A DNA stretch of 64,000 nt from NCBI GenBank assembly GCA_900457075.1, contig UGYN01000002.1:2356001-2420000 (forward strand), read 5' to 3'. This document shows positions 56,879 to 64,000 of the stretch, one piece after another. Below the pieces are notes generated by a model. It made no database searches. It was not told the origin of the DNA and was given only the letters and a program-made list of their open reading frames with translations. The position numbers and the translations under genes are program-made. The DNA is from Serratia quinivorans (GTDB lineage Bacteria > Pseudomonadota > Gammaproteobacteria > Enterobacterales > Enterobacteriaceae). The stretch's first letter is position 1. The number at the start of each line of letters is the position of its first letter.

Positions 56879-57580
56879 ATGACGCAGCAATTTAATGGTT
56901 TTAGCCAGCAGGGCCTGAATTTTCTTCAGCAGGTGCGCATTGAGAACGACAAGGAATGGTTTGAGGCCAACCGTGACGTTTACGATCGTGAACTATTAAC
57001 GCCATTCCGTACGTTGGTAGCCGAACTGAGCCCGGCGATGTTGGCGATCGATCCCCTGTTCGAGACCCGGCCGGCGATCGGCAAAACGCTGTCACGCATA
57101 CATCGCGACACGCGTTTTTCCCACGACAAATCGCGCTACCGCAGCCGCATGTGGCTGACGTTCAAACGGCCAAGCAAAGACTGGAAGGACGCGCCGGTCT
57201 ACTTCTTCGAACTGGGGCCGGACATGTTGCGTTACGGGCTGGGTTATTACAGCGCCAACAAACCGACCATGGATCTGTTTCGCCATACGCTGCAACGCCG
57301 ACCGCAGCCCTTTTTGGAGATCGCGGCCTGCTGCCGGCCACCGTTCGAGCTGGTGGGTGAAAGCTACAAGCGGCCGTTAGTGAAAGAGCAGGCGCCAGAA
57401 ATTGCCACCTGGTACAACCGCAAATCCTTTGCGGTGATGGCGACCGACAGTCAGGTGGAAAAGTTGTTCAACGCCGGGTTGGTGCAGACTCTGGCGCAAG
57501 GCTTTCTGCAACTGGAACCGCTCTATCACTGGCTGATGCAGGTAGAGGCGATGAAGCAAGTCGATCCAGCGGATTTATGA
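56879..57580 (+). CDS. DUF2461 (TIGR02453-type) protein
   Basis: The 233-residue soluble protein contains the family hallmarks FNGFSQQGLNFLQQVRIENDKEWFEANRDVYDREL at its start and LSRIHRDTRFSHDKSRYRSRMWLTFKR in the middle. FELGPDMLRYGLGYYSANKPTMD follows. The biochemical role of DUF2461 is unknown to me; it is widespread in bacteria. AAGGAA precedes ATG 56879, 22 bases after the membrane protein, so it may be co-transcribed with the pair. Its last 6 bases overlap the end of convergent ilvY. Confidence 0.85.
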   Translation: MTQQFNGFSQQGLNFLQQVRIENDKEWFEANRDVYDRELLTPFRTLVAELSPAMLAIDPLFETRPAIGKTLSRIHRDTRFSHDKSRYRSRMWLTFKRPSKDWKDAPVYFFELGPDMLRYGLGYYSANKPTMDLFRHTLQRRPQPFLEIAACCRPPFELVGESYKRPLVKEQAPEIATWYNRKSFAVMATDSQVEKLFNAGLVQTLAQGFLQLEPLYHWLMQVEAMKQVDPADL

Positions 57581-58459
57581 AAGTAAGCGCCAGAAAGCGT
57601 CGATCAGCGGATCGCTGAGGCGTTTTTTCTGCACGCAGACCCCCAGCTCGAACGGCTCGACCATGGAAATATTCTCCAGTTGCGAGATGCGATTACGCAC
57701 CGGCTCCGGGCTGTTTTCCACCACCACGCCGGGGATCAGCGCGATGCCGCAGCCCAGCGCCACCATCGAAACGATGGCCTCGTGGCCGCCAACGGTGGCG
57801 TAAATCAGCGGGTTGGCGATGCGCTGGCGACGGAACCACAGCTCGATGCGTTTTCGCGACGGGCCGTGCTCCGGCAGGATAAACGGAATATTGGCCCAGT
57901 CGGGCTGTTCGGCAAACGCCTGGCTGCGTACCGCGCAGGGCAGCGCCGGAGCAATCAGCACCAGCGGGATCTCACCGATTTTAGTGAACGCCACGCTGGT
58001 GGGCAGGGTTTCGGGCCGCCCGGCAATGCCGAGATCGGCTTCGTTGGACTGCACTTTGTCGACCGCATCGGCGGCGTCACCGGTGGTCAGTTTTATTTCT
58101 ACCAGTGGATGCTGTGCGCGGAAGCGATCGAGGATCGGCGGCAGGTGGCTGTAGGCGGCGGTAACCGAGCAAAACAGCCGTAATTCGCCGCTTAGCGAAG
58201 GGCCATGTTGGCCCAGAGAATGCTTCAGTTGCTGGTACTGCAGCAGCGTCTGCTGGGCAAAATCTTTTAACTGTTCACCGGCATCGGTGAGCTGCACGGT
58301 GCGGTTATCGCGCAAAAACAGCGGCTGCCCGAGGATCTCTTCCAGCCGTTGGATCTGGCGGGACAGCGTCGAAGGACTGACGTGCATCGCCTTGGCGGTG
58401 CGGCCAAAGTGATGGCTTTCAGCCAGATGGAGGAATAGCTTTAAATCACGCAAATCCAT
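57575..58459 (-). CDS. ilvY: LysR-type activator of ilvC
   Basis: The 294-residue regulator senses acetolactate and acetohydroxybutyrate and activates divergent ilvC. The helix-turn-helix MDLRDLKLFLHLAESHHFGRTAKAMHVSPSTLSRQIQRLE is typical. The C-terminal effector domain keeps VGGHEAIVSMVALGCGIALIPG. I start at ATG 58459, as in E. coli (297 residues); an open frame to 58504 enters the operator region. It is divergent from ilvC by 179 bases. Confidence 0.95.
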   Translation of the reverse strand: MDLRDLKLFLHLAESHHFGRTAKAMHVSPSTLSRQIQRLEEILGQPLFLRDNRTVQLTDAGEQLKDFAQQTLLQYQQLKHSLGQHGPSLSGELRLFCSVTAAYSHLPPILDRFRAQHPLVEIKLTTGDAADAVDKVQSNEADLGIAGRPETLPTSVAFTKIGEIPLVLIAPALPCAVRSQAFAEQPDWANIPFILPEHGPSRKRIELWFRRQRIANPLIYATVGGHEAIVSMVALGCGIALIPGVVVENSPEPVRNRISQLENISMVEPFELGVCVQKKRLSDPLIDAFWRLLS

Positions 58460-58483
58460 ATCAGTACGCTCGCAGCAAGAGTG

Positions 58484-58498
58484 TTGCATAAATTGCAA
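58484..58498. promoter_or_regulatory. Probable IlvY operator
   Basis: TTGCATAAATTGCAA is a LysR-type inverted or direct TTGCA arrangement between ilvY and ilvC. The second operator expected near the ilvC -35 is not clear. Confidence 0.6.
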
Positions 58499-58638
58499 TG
58501 TCACATTCGTAATATATCAATTTAAGCAACGCGTTTCCTGTTATACATTGAGTTTAACGAATCTCCGCACAGACAGGGCGGGGAATGAAAATAACATCGA
58601 TACCCATAGTCGACACAACATCTAACTGGAGCACCACC

Positions 58639-60114
58639 ATGGCTAACTATTTCAACACCTTGAACCTGCGTCAGCAGTTGGCGCAATTGGGCAAGTGTCG
58701 CTTTATGGCACGTGAAGAATTTGCTGATGAAGCCGGCTACCTGAAAGGCAAAAAAGTGGTGATTGTCGGCTGTGGCGCGCAGGGGCTGAACCAGGGCCTG
58801 AACATGCGTGACTCTGGCCTGGACGTGGCCTATGCCCTGCGTAAGGAAGCCATCGACGAAAAACGTCCTTCATGGCGTAAAGCGACCGAAAACGGCTTCA
58901 AGGTAGGGACCTACGAAGATTTGATCCCACAGGCAGACCTGGTGGTTAACCTGACGCCGGACAAGCAGCATACCTCGGTCGTTCGTGCCGTACAGCCGCT
59001 GATGAAAGACGGTGCGGCGCTGGGCTACTCCCACGGTTTCAACATCGTAGAAGTGGGCGAGCAGGTGCGTAAAGACATCACCGTAGTGATGGTAGCGCCA
59101 AAATGTCCGGGCACCGAAGTGCGTGAAGAATACAAACGTGGTTTCGGCGTGCCGACTCTGATTGCGGTTCACCCGGAAAACGATCCGAAAGGCGAAGGCA
59201 TGGCGATTGCCAAGGCCTGGGCAGCGGCGACCGGCGGCCACCGTGCGGGCGTACTGGAATCTTCCTTCGTTGCCGAAGTGAAATCAGACCTGATGGGCGA
59301 GCAGACCATTCTGTGCGGCATGCTGCAGGCGGGTTCGCTGCTGTGCTTCGACAAACTGGTTGCTGAAGGAACTGACCCGGCTTATGCAGAAAAACTGATC
59401 CAGTTCGGCTGGGAAACCATCACCGAAGCGCTGAAGCAGGGTGGCATCACCCTGATGATGGATCGCCTGTCCAACCCGGCCAAACTGCGTGCCTATGCGC
59501 TGTCTGAGCAACTGAAAGAGATCATGGCACCGCTGTTCCAGAAACACATGGACGACATCATCTCCGGCGCTTTCTCCGGTGGCATGATGGCTGACTGGGC
59601 AGAAGACGACGTGAAACTGCTGAACTGGCGTGAAGAGACCGGCAAATCGGCGTTCGAAAATGCGCCACAGTTCGAAGGTAAAATCAGCGAGCAGGAATAC
59701 TTTGACCATGGCGTGTTGATGGTAGCCATGGTGAAAGCCGGTGTTGAGCTGGCATTCGAAACCATGGTTGACGCGGGTATCATCGAAGAATCCGCTTACT
59801 ACGAATCACTGCACGAGCTGCCGCTGATCGCCAACACCATTGCGCGTAAGCGTCTGTACGAAATGAACGTGGTTATCTCTGATACCGCAGAATACGGCAA
59901 CTACCTGTTCGCCAACGCGGCAGTGCCGCTGCTGAAAGAGTTCATGACCACCCTGCAGGCGGGTGACCTGGGCAAATCCGTGGCCGGTACTTCGGTAGAC
60001 AACGCGCAACTGCGTGACGTGAACGAAGCGGTACGTAATCACCCGATCGAATCCGTTGGCCGCAAGCTGCGCGGGTATATGACCGATATGAAACGCATCG
60101 CGGTAGCAGGCTAA
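58639..60114 (+). CDS. ilvC: Ketol-acid reductoisomerase (class II)
   Basis: The 491-residue long-form enzyme isomerises and reduces acetolactate with NADPH and Mg2+. The Rossmann motif [21 protein letters not shown] is near residue 36, with the NADPH-selective ALRKEAI loop after it. [12 protein letters not shown] and two C-terminal knotted-domain repeats complete the class II form. I start at ATG 58639 ([14 protein letters not shown]); a frame from 58585 is not supported. An ERIC element begins on the last base of the stop codon. Confidence 0.97.
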   Translation: MANYFNTLNLRQQLAQLGKCRFMAREEFADEAGYLKGKKVVIVGCGAQGLNQGLNMRDSGLDVAYALRKEAIDEKRPSWRKATENGFKVGTYEDLIPQADLVVNLTPDKQHTSVVRAVQPLMKDGAALGYSHGFNIVEVGEQVRKDITVVMVAPKCPGTEVREEYKRGFGVPTLIAVHPENDPKGEGMAIAKAWAAATGGHRAGVLESSFVAEVKSDLMGEQTILCGMLQAGSLLCFDKLVAEGTDPAYAEKLIQFGWETITEALKQGGITLMMDRLSNPAKLRAYALSEQLKEIMAPLFQKHMDDIISGAFSGGMMADWAEDDVKLLNWREETGKSAFENAPQFEGKISEQEYFDHGVLMVAMVKAGVELAFETMVDAGIIEESAYYESLHELPLIANTIARKRLYEMNVVISDTAEYGNYLFANAAVPLLKEFMTTLQAGDLGKSVAGTSVDNAQLRDVNEAVRNHPIESVGRKLRGYMTDMKRIAVAG

Positions 60115-60240
60115 ATACCCGGAGTCTTTCAAGCTGTAGCGTTGTTACCTGCACTATCACACCCCAGTTACTTACTAAAGTAAGCTCCTGGGGATGAGAT
60201 AGCTTGGCGCCTAGCTACAACTTGAAATCCATAGGGTATT
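60114..60240. repeat. ERIC (IRU) repeat element, 127 bases
   Basis: The ends are inverted (AATACCC and GGGTATT), and the arms TTTCAAGCTGTAGC / GCTACAACTTGAAA flank a central inverted region. The centre contains GTAAGCTCCTGGGGAT and, on the other strand, AGTAAGTAACTGGGGTG. These match the cores of the well-known ERIC1R and ERIC2 primer sites. The length of 127 bases is that of a full ERIC. The element abuts the ilvC stop codon and would fold as a long hairpin in ilvC mRNA. Confidence 0.9.
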
Positions 60241-60259
60241 AAGATTGGTTTTCGAGTCC

Positions 60260-60291
60260 AATAAAAAGGCCAGCGTTGTTGCTGGCCTTGC
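60260..60291 (-). terminator. Terminator of kdgK
   Basis: AAGGCCAGC / GCTGGCCTT with a 6-base loop is followed on the minus strand by TTTTATTGG, 20 bases past the kdgK stop. On the plus strand the T-run is weak, so it mainly serves kdgK. Confidence 0.8.
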
Positions 60292-60311
60292 GCATTTCTA
60301 CAGGGCCGGAA

Positions 60312-61244
60312 TTATTGCGGCATAGCAGCAAGTGGAATAATGGCTCCGTGGTGCTGGATTACCGTGCTGGCGGTCAGATGACCGCGCTGCGCCGCCTGCA
60401 CGGCATCACCACCGGTTAAACGCACTGCCAAATAACCGGCGCTGAAGGAATCGCCTGCCGCAGTGGTATCCACCACCTTTTCTTTTGGCAGGCGCACTGC
60501 CGGGATCTCAAATTCGCTGCCTTCGGCGCTGAACACCAGGCAGCTATCCGCGCCGCGTTTAATCACTATCTCCGTTACCCCGAGCTGCTGAGTGCGCTGC
60601 ACCACCTGTTCCAGCGGCAGTTTGCCCCATAGCAGATCTTCGTCATCCAGGGTCAGGAAGGCAATGTCGGTGCAGGCCAGCACTTCGCGGTAAACCTGCT
60701 GGGTTTCTTCCCGGCTTTGCCACAGGCGCGGCCGATAGTTGTTATCGAAAATCACCTTGCCGCCGTTAGCGCGACACTGTCTTAGCAATGCCAGCAGCTT
60801 GCTGCGGCTGGCCGAATCGAGGATCGCCACGCTGATGCCGCTGAGGTACAGATAATCGAATTGGGCCAGTTGTTCGCACAAATTCTCCGCCTGTGGGCCA
60901 GCCAGCCAGTAGCGAGCGGCAGCGTCGTTGCGCCAGTAATAGAAGGTGCGTTCGCCGGTGGCATCGGTTTCAATCACGTACAGCCCCGGCAGCTTGTTCT
61001 CCAGCCGTTGTATCAGGCTGGTGTTGACCTTTTCCTGCTGCCACGCCTGCAGCATTTCCTGGCTGAAACTGTCGGTGCCGAGTGCGGTCACGTAATGCAC
61101 CTGCAGCGTGCTTTCCGCCACCTGGCGGGCAATGTAGACGGCGGTGTTTAACGTATCGCCGCCAAAACCGCGGCTCAGATCCGCGCCTTTCTGCGACAGT
61201 TCAATCATGCATTCGCCGATCACGGCAAGATTTTGGGTGGTCAT
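60312..61244 (-). CDS. kdgK: 2-dehydro-3-deoxygluconokinase
   Basis: The 310-residue PfkB/ribokinase-family enzyme phosphorylates KDG, the end product of pectin and hexuronate breakdown, to KDPG for the Entner-Doudoroff aldolase. GGDTLNTAVYIARQV near residue 29 is PfkB signature 1. The C-terminal VVDTTAAGDSFSAGYLAVRL (about 261-280) holds the catalytic Asp and anion hole. I start at ATG 61244; an open frame to 61325 is unsupported. A KdgR-like box lies upstream. It is close to pdeH, as in E. coli. Confidence 0.96.
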   Translation of the reverse strand: MTTQNLAVIGECMIELSQKGADLSRGFGGDTLNTAVYIARQVAESTLQVHYVTALGTDSFSQEMLQAWQQEKVNTSLIQRLENKLPGLYVIETDATGERTFYYWRNDAAARYWLAGPQAENLCEQLAQFDYLYLSGISVAILDSASRSKLLALLRQCRANGGKVIFDNNYRPRLWQSREETQQVYREVLACTDIAFLTLDDEDLLWGKLPLEQVVQRTQQLGVTEIVIKRGADSCLVFSAEGSEFEIPAVRLPKEKVVDTTAAGDSFSAGYLAVRLTGGDAVQAAQRGHLTASTVIQHHGAIIPLAAMPQ

Positions 61245-61328
61245 AGTCAACGAGCCCTGGCTGAAAGAAGAAGATGAATTGATGCGAAATACAGCCAGTC
61301 TCAATGCAAGGGATGGGGGAGTCAATAA

Positions 61329-61350
61329 AAATAAAACAACGTTTTAATTT
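61329..61350 (-). promoter_or_regulatory. KdgR-like operator upstream of kdgK
   Basis: A near-perfect palindrome with arms AAATAAAAC / GTTTTAATTT lies about 85 bases before the kdgK start. It resembles the KdgR box (AAATGAAAC-N2-GTTTCATTT). KdgR represses pectin and KDG genes until KDG binds. The site and the gene agree in logic. Confidence 0.6.
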
Positions 61351-61409
61351 ATTTATGACGGCGATCGGGAAACTAAAAAGTTTCCCGATGCGTAGCCAAC
61401 CTGCGGCCG

Positions 61410-61613
61410 TTATTTAGCGGCGGCGCGCAGGTCGGTGACGCTTTGGCCACCAATACCCCAGTTGTCGGTTTCTACTTCGTCAATGACCACCACGGTGGTA
61501 GCCGGGTTCTTGCCCAGCGTATCTACCAGCAGTTGGGTCACCCCGGCGATCAGCTGTTTCTTTTGCTCCGGCGTCGCGCCTTCGCGGGTAATTTTGATAT
61601 TTACGTAGGGCAT
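61410..61613 (-). CDS. 4-oxalocrotonate tautomerase family protein
   Basis: The 67-residue protein begins MPYVNIKITREGATPEQKK. Met removal exposes the catalytic Pro1 that defines the superfamily, and the Arg in ITREG is in a usual active-site position. The length is slightly above that of classic hexameric 4-OT (about 62). I start at ATG 61613; the open frame to 61646 would bury the proline and is rejected. The true substrate is unknown, as for most lone family members. Confidence 0.88.
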   Translation of the reverse strand: MPYVNIKITREGATPEQKKQLIAGVTQLLVDTLGKNPATTVVVIDEVETDNWGIGGQSVTDLRAAAK

Positions 61614-61669
61614 GTATTTTCCTTGGGTTTTAATACCAGTATTCAATGTAGAAGGCTTTCGTCGCCGCT

Positions 61670-61696
61670 TAAAGTTTTATCGCCCGCTGCCGATAA
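61670..61696 (+). promoter_or_regulatory. FliA (sigma28) flagellar class 3 promoter of pdeH
   Basis: TAAAGTTT, 11 bases, then GCCGATAA: an exact match to the sigma28 consensus. The predicted transcript starts near 61703 and leads only into pdeH. E. coli pdeH (yhjH) is likewise a FliA-dependent gene. Confidence 0.92.
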
Positions 61697-61742
61697 ATCA
61701 GGGAGGCAATCATGCAAGCCTGAGCGTTTTCATTTCCCTTCG

Positions 61743-62543
61743 ATGGCAATAGTACCAATGACAACCAAGATGACTTCGGGTCTGCTGGCGCCACTCCTCG
61801 CCGTATGCACGCATATCAAAGCGCAGCATTATTGGCGTCAATGCCGCCGTCAGTACACCTTCCAGCCGATCTACCGCACCTGTGGCGCTTTACTGGCGCT
61901 TGAACTGCTAACCGCGGTATCTCATCCGTCCGCGCCGGACAAACGACTATCCCCGGAGCACTATTTCGCCGCCCTCGACGTCCGCAAGCGCCTGCAGATC
62001 ATTCAGGAACAGCTGGAACTGCTGCAGTACTGGCAGCCGCTGCTGACCCGCCACGGGTTGATGGTGTCGGTCAATATCGACGGTATTGCCTTGCAGGCAT
62101 TGCAGCAGCACGGCGCGTTGCAACGTCAGATTGCCGGCATGCCTTATCTGCGCTTTGAGCTGGTGGAGCACGCCGGGATGGCATTAAACGGCCCGTTGCA
62201 GCAGATTGCCGGTGCAGATCGGCTGTGGCTGGATGACTTCGGTAGCGGCCTGGCGAATTTCTCTGCCGTCAGCACCTGGCGTTACCAATACATCAAGGTT
62301 GCGCGTGAGCTATTCACCTTGCTCAAGCAAACGGAAGATGGTGTCCAGTTACTTGTCACCCTGATCAAAATGATGAACCAGCATAGCGAAGGGGTGATCG
62401 TCGAAGGGGTGGAGACCGAGCAGGAATGGTTGCTGGTACAGCGCTCCGGCGCGCTGGCTGCTCAGGGTTACTTTCTTTCTCGCCCGGCCCATTTCGACAC
62501 CCTGCAAACCTTGCCTACGCGATTTTCCATGCCTGCCGCCTGA
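61743..62543 (+). CDS. pdeH: Cyclic-di-GMP phosphodiesterase PdeH (YhjH), EAL domain
   Basis: A stand-alone EAL protein of up to 266 residues that lowers c-di-GMP to permit flagellar motility. The signature is ELLTAV in place of EALLRW, as in E. coli YhjH (VELLTVV). The catalytic segments MVSVNIDG, LWLDDFGSGLANF, YIKVAREL and VIVEGVETEQEW are intact, so activity is expected. The start is uncertain: ATG 61743, 61758 and 61770 are in frame and none has a good ribosome site; 61770 best matches the E. coli length. It is controlled by the FliA promoter at 61670. Confidence 0.92.
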   Translation: MAIVPMTTKMTSGLLAPLLAVCTHIKAQHYWRQCRRQYTFQPIYRTCGALLALELLTAVSHPSAPDKRLSPEHYFAALDVRKRLQIIQEQLELLQYWQPLLTRHGLMVSVNIDGIALQALQQHGALQRQIAGMPYLRFELVEHAGMALNGPLQQIAGADRLWLDDFGSGLANFSAVSTWRYQYIKVARELFTLLKQTEDGVQLLVTLIKMMNQHSEGVIVEGVETEQEWLLVQRSGALAAQGYFLSRPAHFDTLQTLPTRFSMPAA

Positions 62544-62645
62544 GCCCCGTCTCCCTCTAAAGCGTGAACTCTTGCCTATCCTCGGCTAGGCTTGGTAAAG
62601 CCACTTATCAATTTATGGGTAAGCTATCGCGTTCAGGGAGCCGTT

Positions 62646-64000
62646 ATGACAAGAACAGGAAAAGCGTTCACTTGGGTTGGCGGCATTGTGCTGCTGATCA
62701 TCGCCGCGTTGGTGGTCTTTGTGCTGACCTTCGACTGGAACCGCCTCAAACCGACCATCAATGACAAGGTGTCGGCCGAGTTGCATCGTCCGTTCGCCAT
62801 CCGTGGCGATTTGGGGGTGGACTGGTCACGCGATGATAAAGATATAGGTGGCTGGCGTGCCTGGGTGCCCTGGCCGCGAATTCATGCCGAAGATGTGGTA
62901 CTGGGTAACCCGAAAAATATCTCTGGCGACAGCATGGTGCAGTTACAGCGCGTCGAAGCCAGCATTTCGCCTCTGGCACTGCTGGGCAAACAACTGTTGA
63001 TCCCGCGTATCTGGCTGAAGCAGCCGAACGCCAGCTTGCAGCGGTTGGCCAACGGTGAGAATAACTGGACCTTCAACCTGGCCGGTGACCCTAACCAGCC
63101 GCCGTCTGCCTGGTCGGTGAATATTCATGACATCGTCTTCGATCGCGGCCAGATTGCTTTTAAGGACGCCACGCTGAAGGCCGATTTTCGCGCGGAAATT
63201 GATCCACTCGGCAAGCCTTTGCCATTTAGTGAAGTCACCGGCAAAAAAGATGCCGGCACGACGATCCCCCAAAACTATATTTTCGGCTGGAAGGTGAAAG
63301 GCAAATACAACGGCGAGCCGTTATCGGGCAGTGGCAAGATTGGCGGCATGCTGTCGTTGCAGAATGCCGAGGTGCCATTCCCGCTGCAGGCCGACGTACG
63401 CTCCGGTTCCACTCGGGTGGTGGTGGCGGGGACGTTGTCCGACCCGATGAACCTTGGCGGGTTGGATCTGCGGCTTAAATTCTCCGGCGACAGCCTGGGT
63501 AACCTGTATGCCCTTACCGGCGTGTTGCTGCCGAATACTCCACCATACTCCACCGATGGTCACCTGACTGCCCGACTGCACGAGAAAGGCGGCGCGGTGT
63601 TCCAGTACCAGACATTCGATGGCAAAATTGGCGACAGCGATATCCACGGCGATTTGAAATATGTCGCCGGAAAACCCCGGCCTACGCTGAGCGGGGAAGT
63701 GTTGTCGAAACAGCTGCGTTTTGCCGATCTGGCACCGCTGATTGGTGCCGACTCCAATACGCAAAAAGCCGGTCGCGGTGAGAAGAGTCGCCAGCCGGCC
63801 GGTAAAGTGCTACCGGTAGAAAAGTTTGATACCAAAAGCTGGAAGGTGATGAATGCGGACGTCAAATTCACCGCCAAACGCATTGAACACGGCAGTTCGC
63901 TGCCGTTGAGCGATCTCTATACCCATCTGCAATTGGATAACGGCGTCATTGTGATGGATCCGCTGCGGTTCGGCGTGGCGGGCGGTAACCTCAATTCGAC
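62646..64000 (+). CDS. yhjG: AsmA-family protein YhjG-like, 5' part
   Basis: The open frame runs from ATG 62646 (GGGAG upstream) past the window end, 451 codons seen. A short cytoplasmic N-terminus (MTRTGKAFTW) leads into one membrane helix (about residues 11-30). A large periplasmic beta-rich region follows, with AsmA-type sequence (FDWNRLKPTINDKVSAELHRP, DIVFDRGQIAFKDATLKADF). AsmA-like proteins are anchored in the inner membrane and are linked to outer-membrane lipid homeostasis. It lies next to pdeH and kdgK as yhjG does in E. coli. The C-terminus is not visible. Confidence 0.85.
   Translation, partial: MTRTGKAFTWVGGIVLLIIAALVVFVLTFDWNRLKPTINDKVSAELHRPFAIRGDLGVDWSRDDKDIGGWRAWVPWPRIHAEDVVLGNPKNISGDSMVQLQRVEASISPLALLGKQLLIPRIWLKQPNASLQRLANGENNWTFNLAGDPNQPPSAWSVNIHDIVFDRGQIAFKDATLKADFRAEIDPLGKPLPFSEVTGKKDAGTTIPQNYIFGWKVKGKYNGEPLSGSGKIGGMLSLQNAEVPFPLQADVRSGSTRVVVAGTLSDPMNLGGLDLRLKFSGDSLGNLYALTGVLLPNTPPYSTDGHLTARLHEKGGAVFQYQTFDGKIGDSDIHGDLKYVAGKPRPTLSGEVLSKQLRFADLAPLIGADSNTQKAGRGEKSRQPAGKVLPVEKFDTKSWKVMNADVKFTAKRIEHGSSLPLSDLYTHLQLDNGVIVMDPLRFGVAGGNLNS

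Noticed and set aside
61443..61742. A 100-codon open extension upstream of pdeH
   Set aside because: It runs antisense through the tautomerase gene and across the FliA promoter; homology to PdeH begins only after 61743.

Overview
The window is a stretch of chromosome from a member of the Enterobacterales, most likely a Serratia (Yersiniaceae). The protein set and local gene orders closely follow E. coli. The 16S gene has variable-region text I associate with Serratia, argG sits inside argCBGH, and the coding DNA is GC-rich. The genus is an inference from memory; no database search was run.

Layout. 1-8272: the 3' end of zapB, then on the minus strand rraA, menA, hslU, hslV, ftsN, cytR and priA, in the E. 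coli order. hslVU has a sigma32-like promoter and a 5' UTR stem-loop. 8341-14122: rpmE, then the methionine regulon (metJ divergent from metBL, then metF) with tandem MetJ boxes. 14229-22989: ppc, then argE divergent from argCBGH across paired ARG boxes. 23054-28992: a peroxide-defence block (flavin disulfide reductase, peroxiredoxin-glutaredoxin fusion, divergent oxyR), then sthA, fabR and yijD. 29037-33221: trmA, a cobalamin riboswitch, btuB and murI. 33273-39240: a complete rRNA operon (16S, tRNA-Ile, tRNA-Ala, 23S, 5S, tRNA-Asp, tRNA-Trp) with two promoters, boxA and a terminator. 39522-44024: a ytfQRT-yjfF type sugar importer. 44029-46865: hdfR, maoP, yifB/comM. 47207-48439: an MFS transporter. 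48573-60114: leader-attenuated ilvLGMEDA, a three-gene insertion, then divergent ilvY/ilvC. 60114-64000: an ERIC repeat, kdgK, a small tautomerase, pdeH behind a consensus flagellar promoter, and the start of a yhjG-like AsmA-family gene.

How the genes work together. Most of the window is core biosynthesis (Met, Arg, Ile/Val/Leu, menaquinone), cell division, proteolysis, replication restart and translation. Each pathway block keeps its expected control site: MetJ boxes, ARG boxes, attenuator, IlvY operator, OxyR site, B12 riboswitch, and FliA and KdgR boxes.

The least ordinary parts are the accessory insertions. The main one is a translationally coupled pair between ilvA and ilvY: a signal-less protein with Gly/Ala-rich hydrophobic segments, followed by a four-helix membrane protein. 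This looks like a membrane-active effector with its immunity protein, but that is inference from layout. The rRNA operon also joins flanks that in E. coli belong to two different operons (murI of rrnB, and the Asp/Trp tRNAs plus hdfR of rrnC). No prophage, insertion sequence or CRISPR array was seen.
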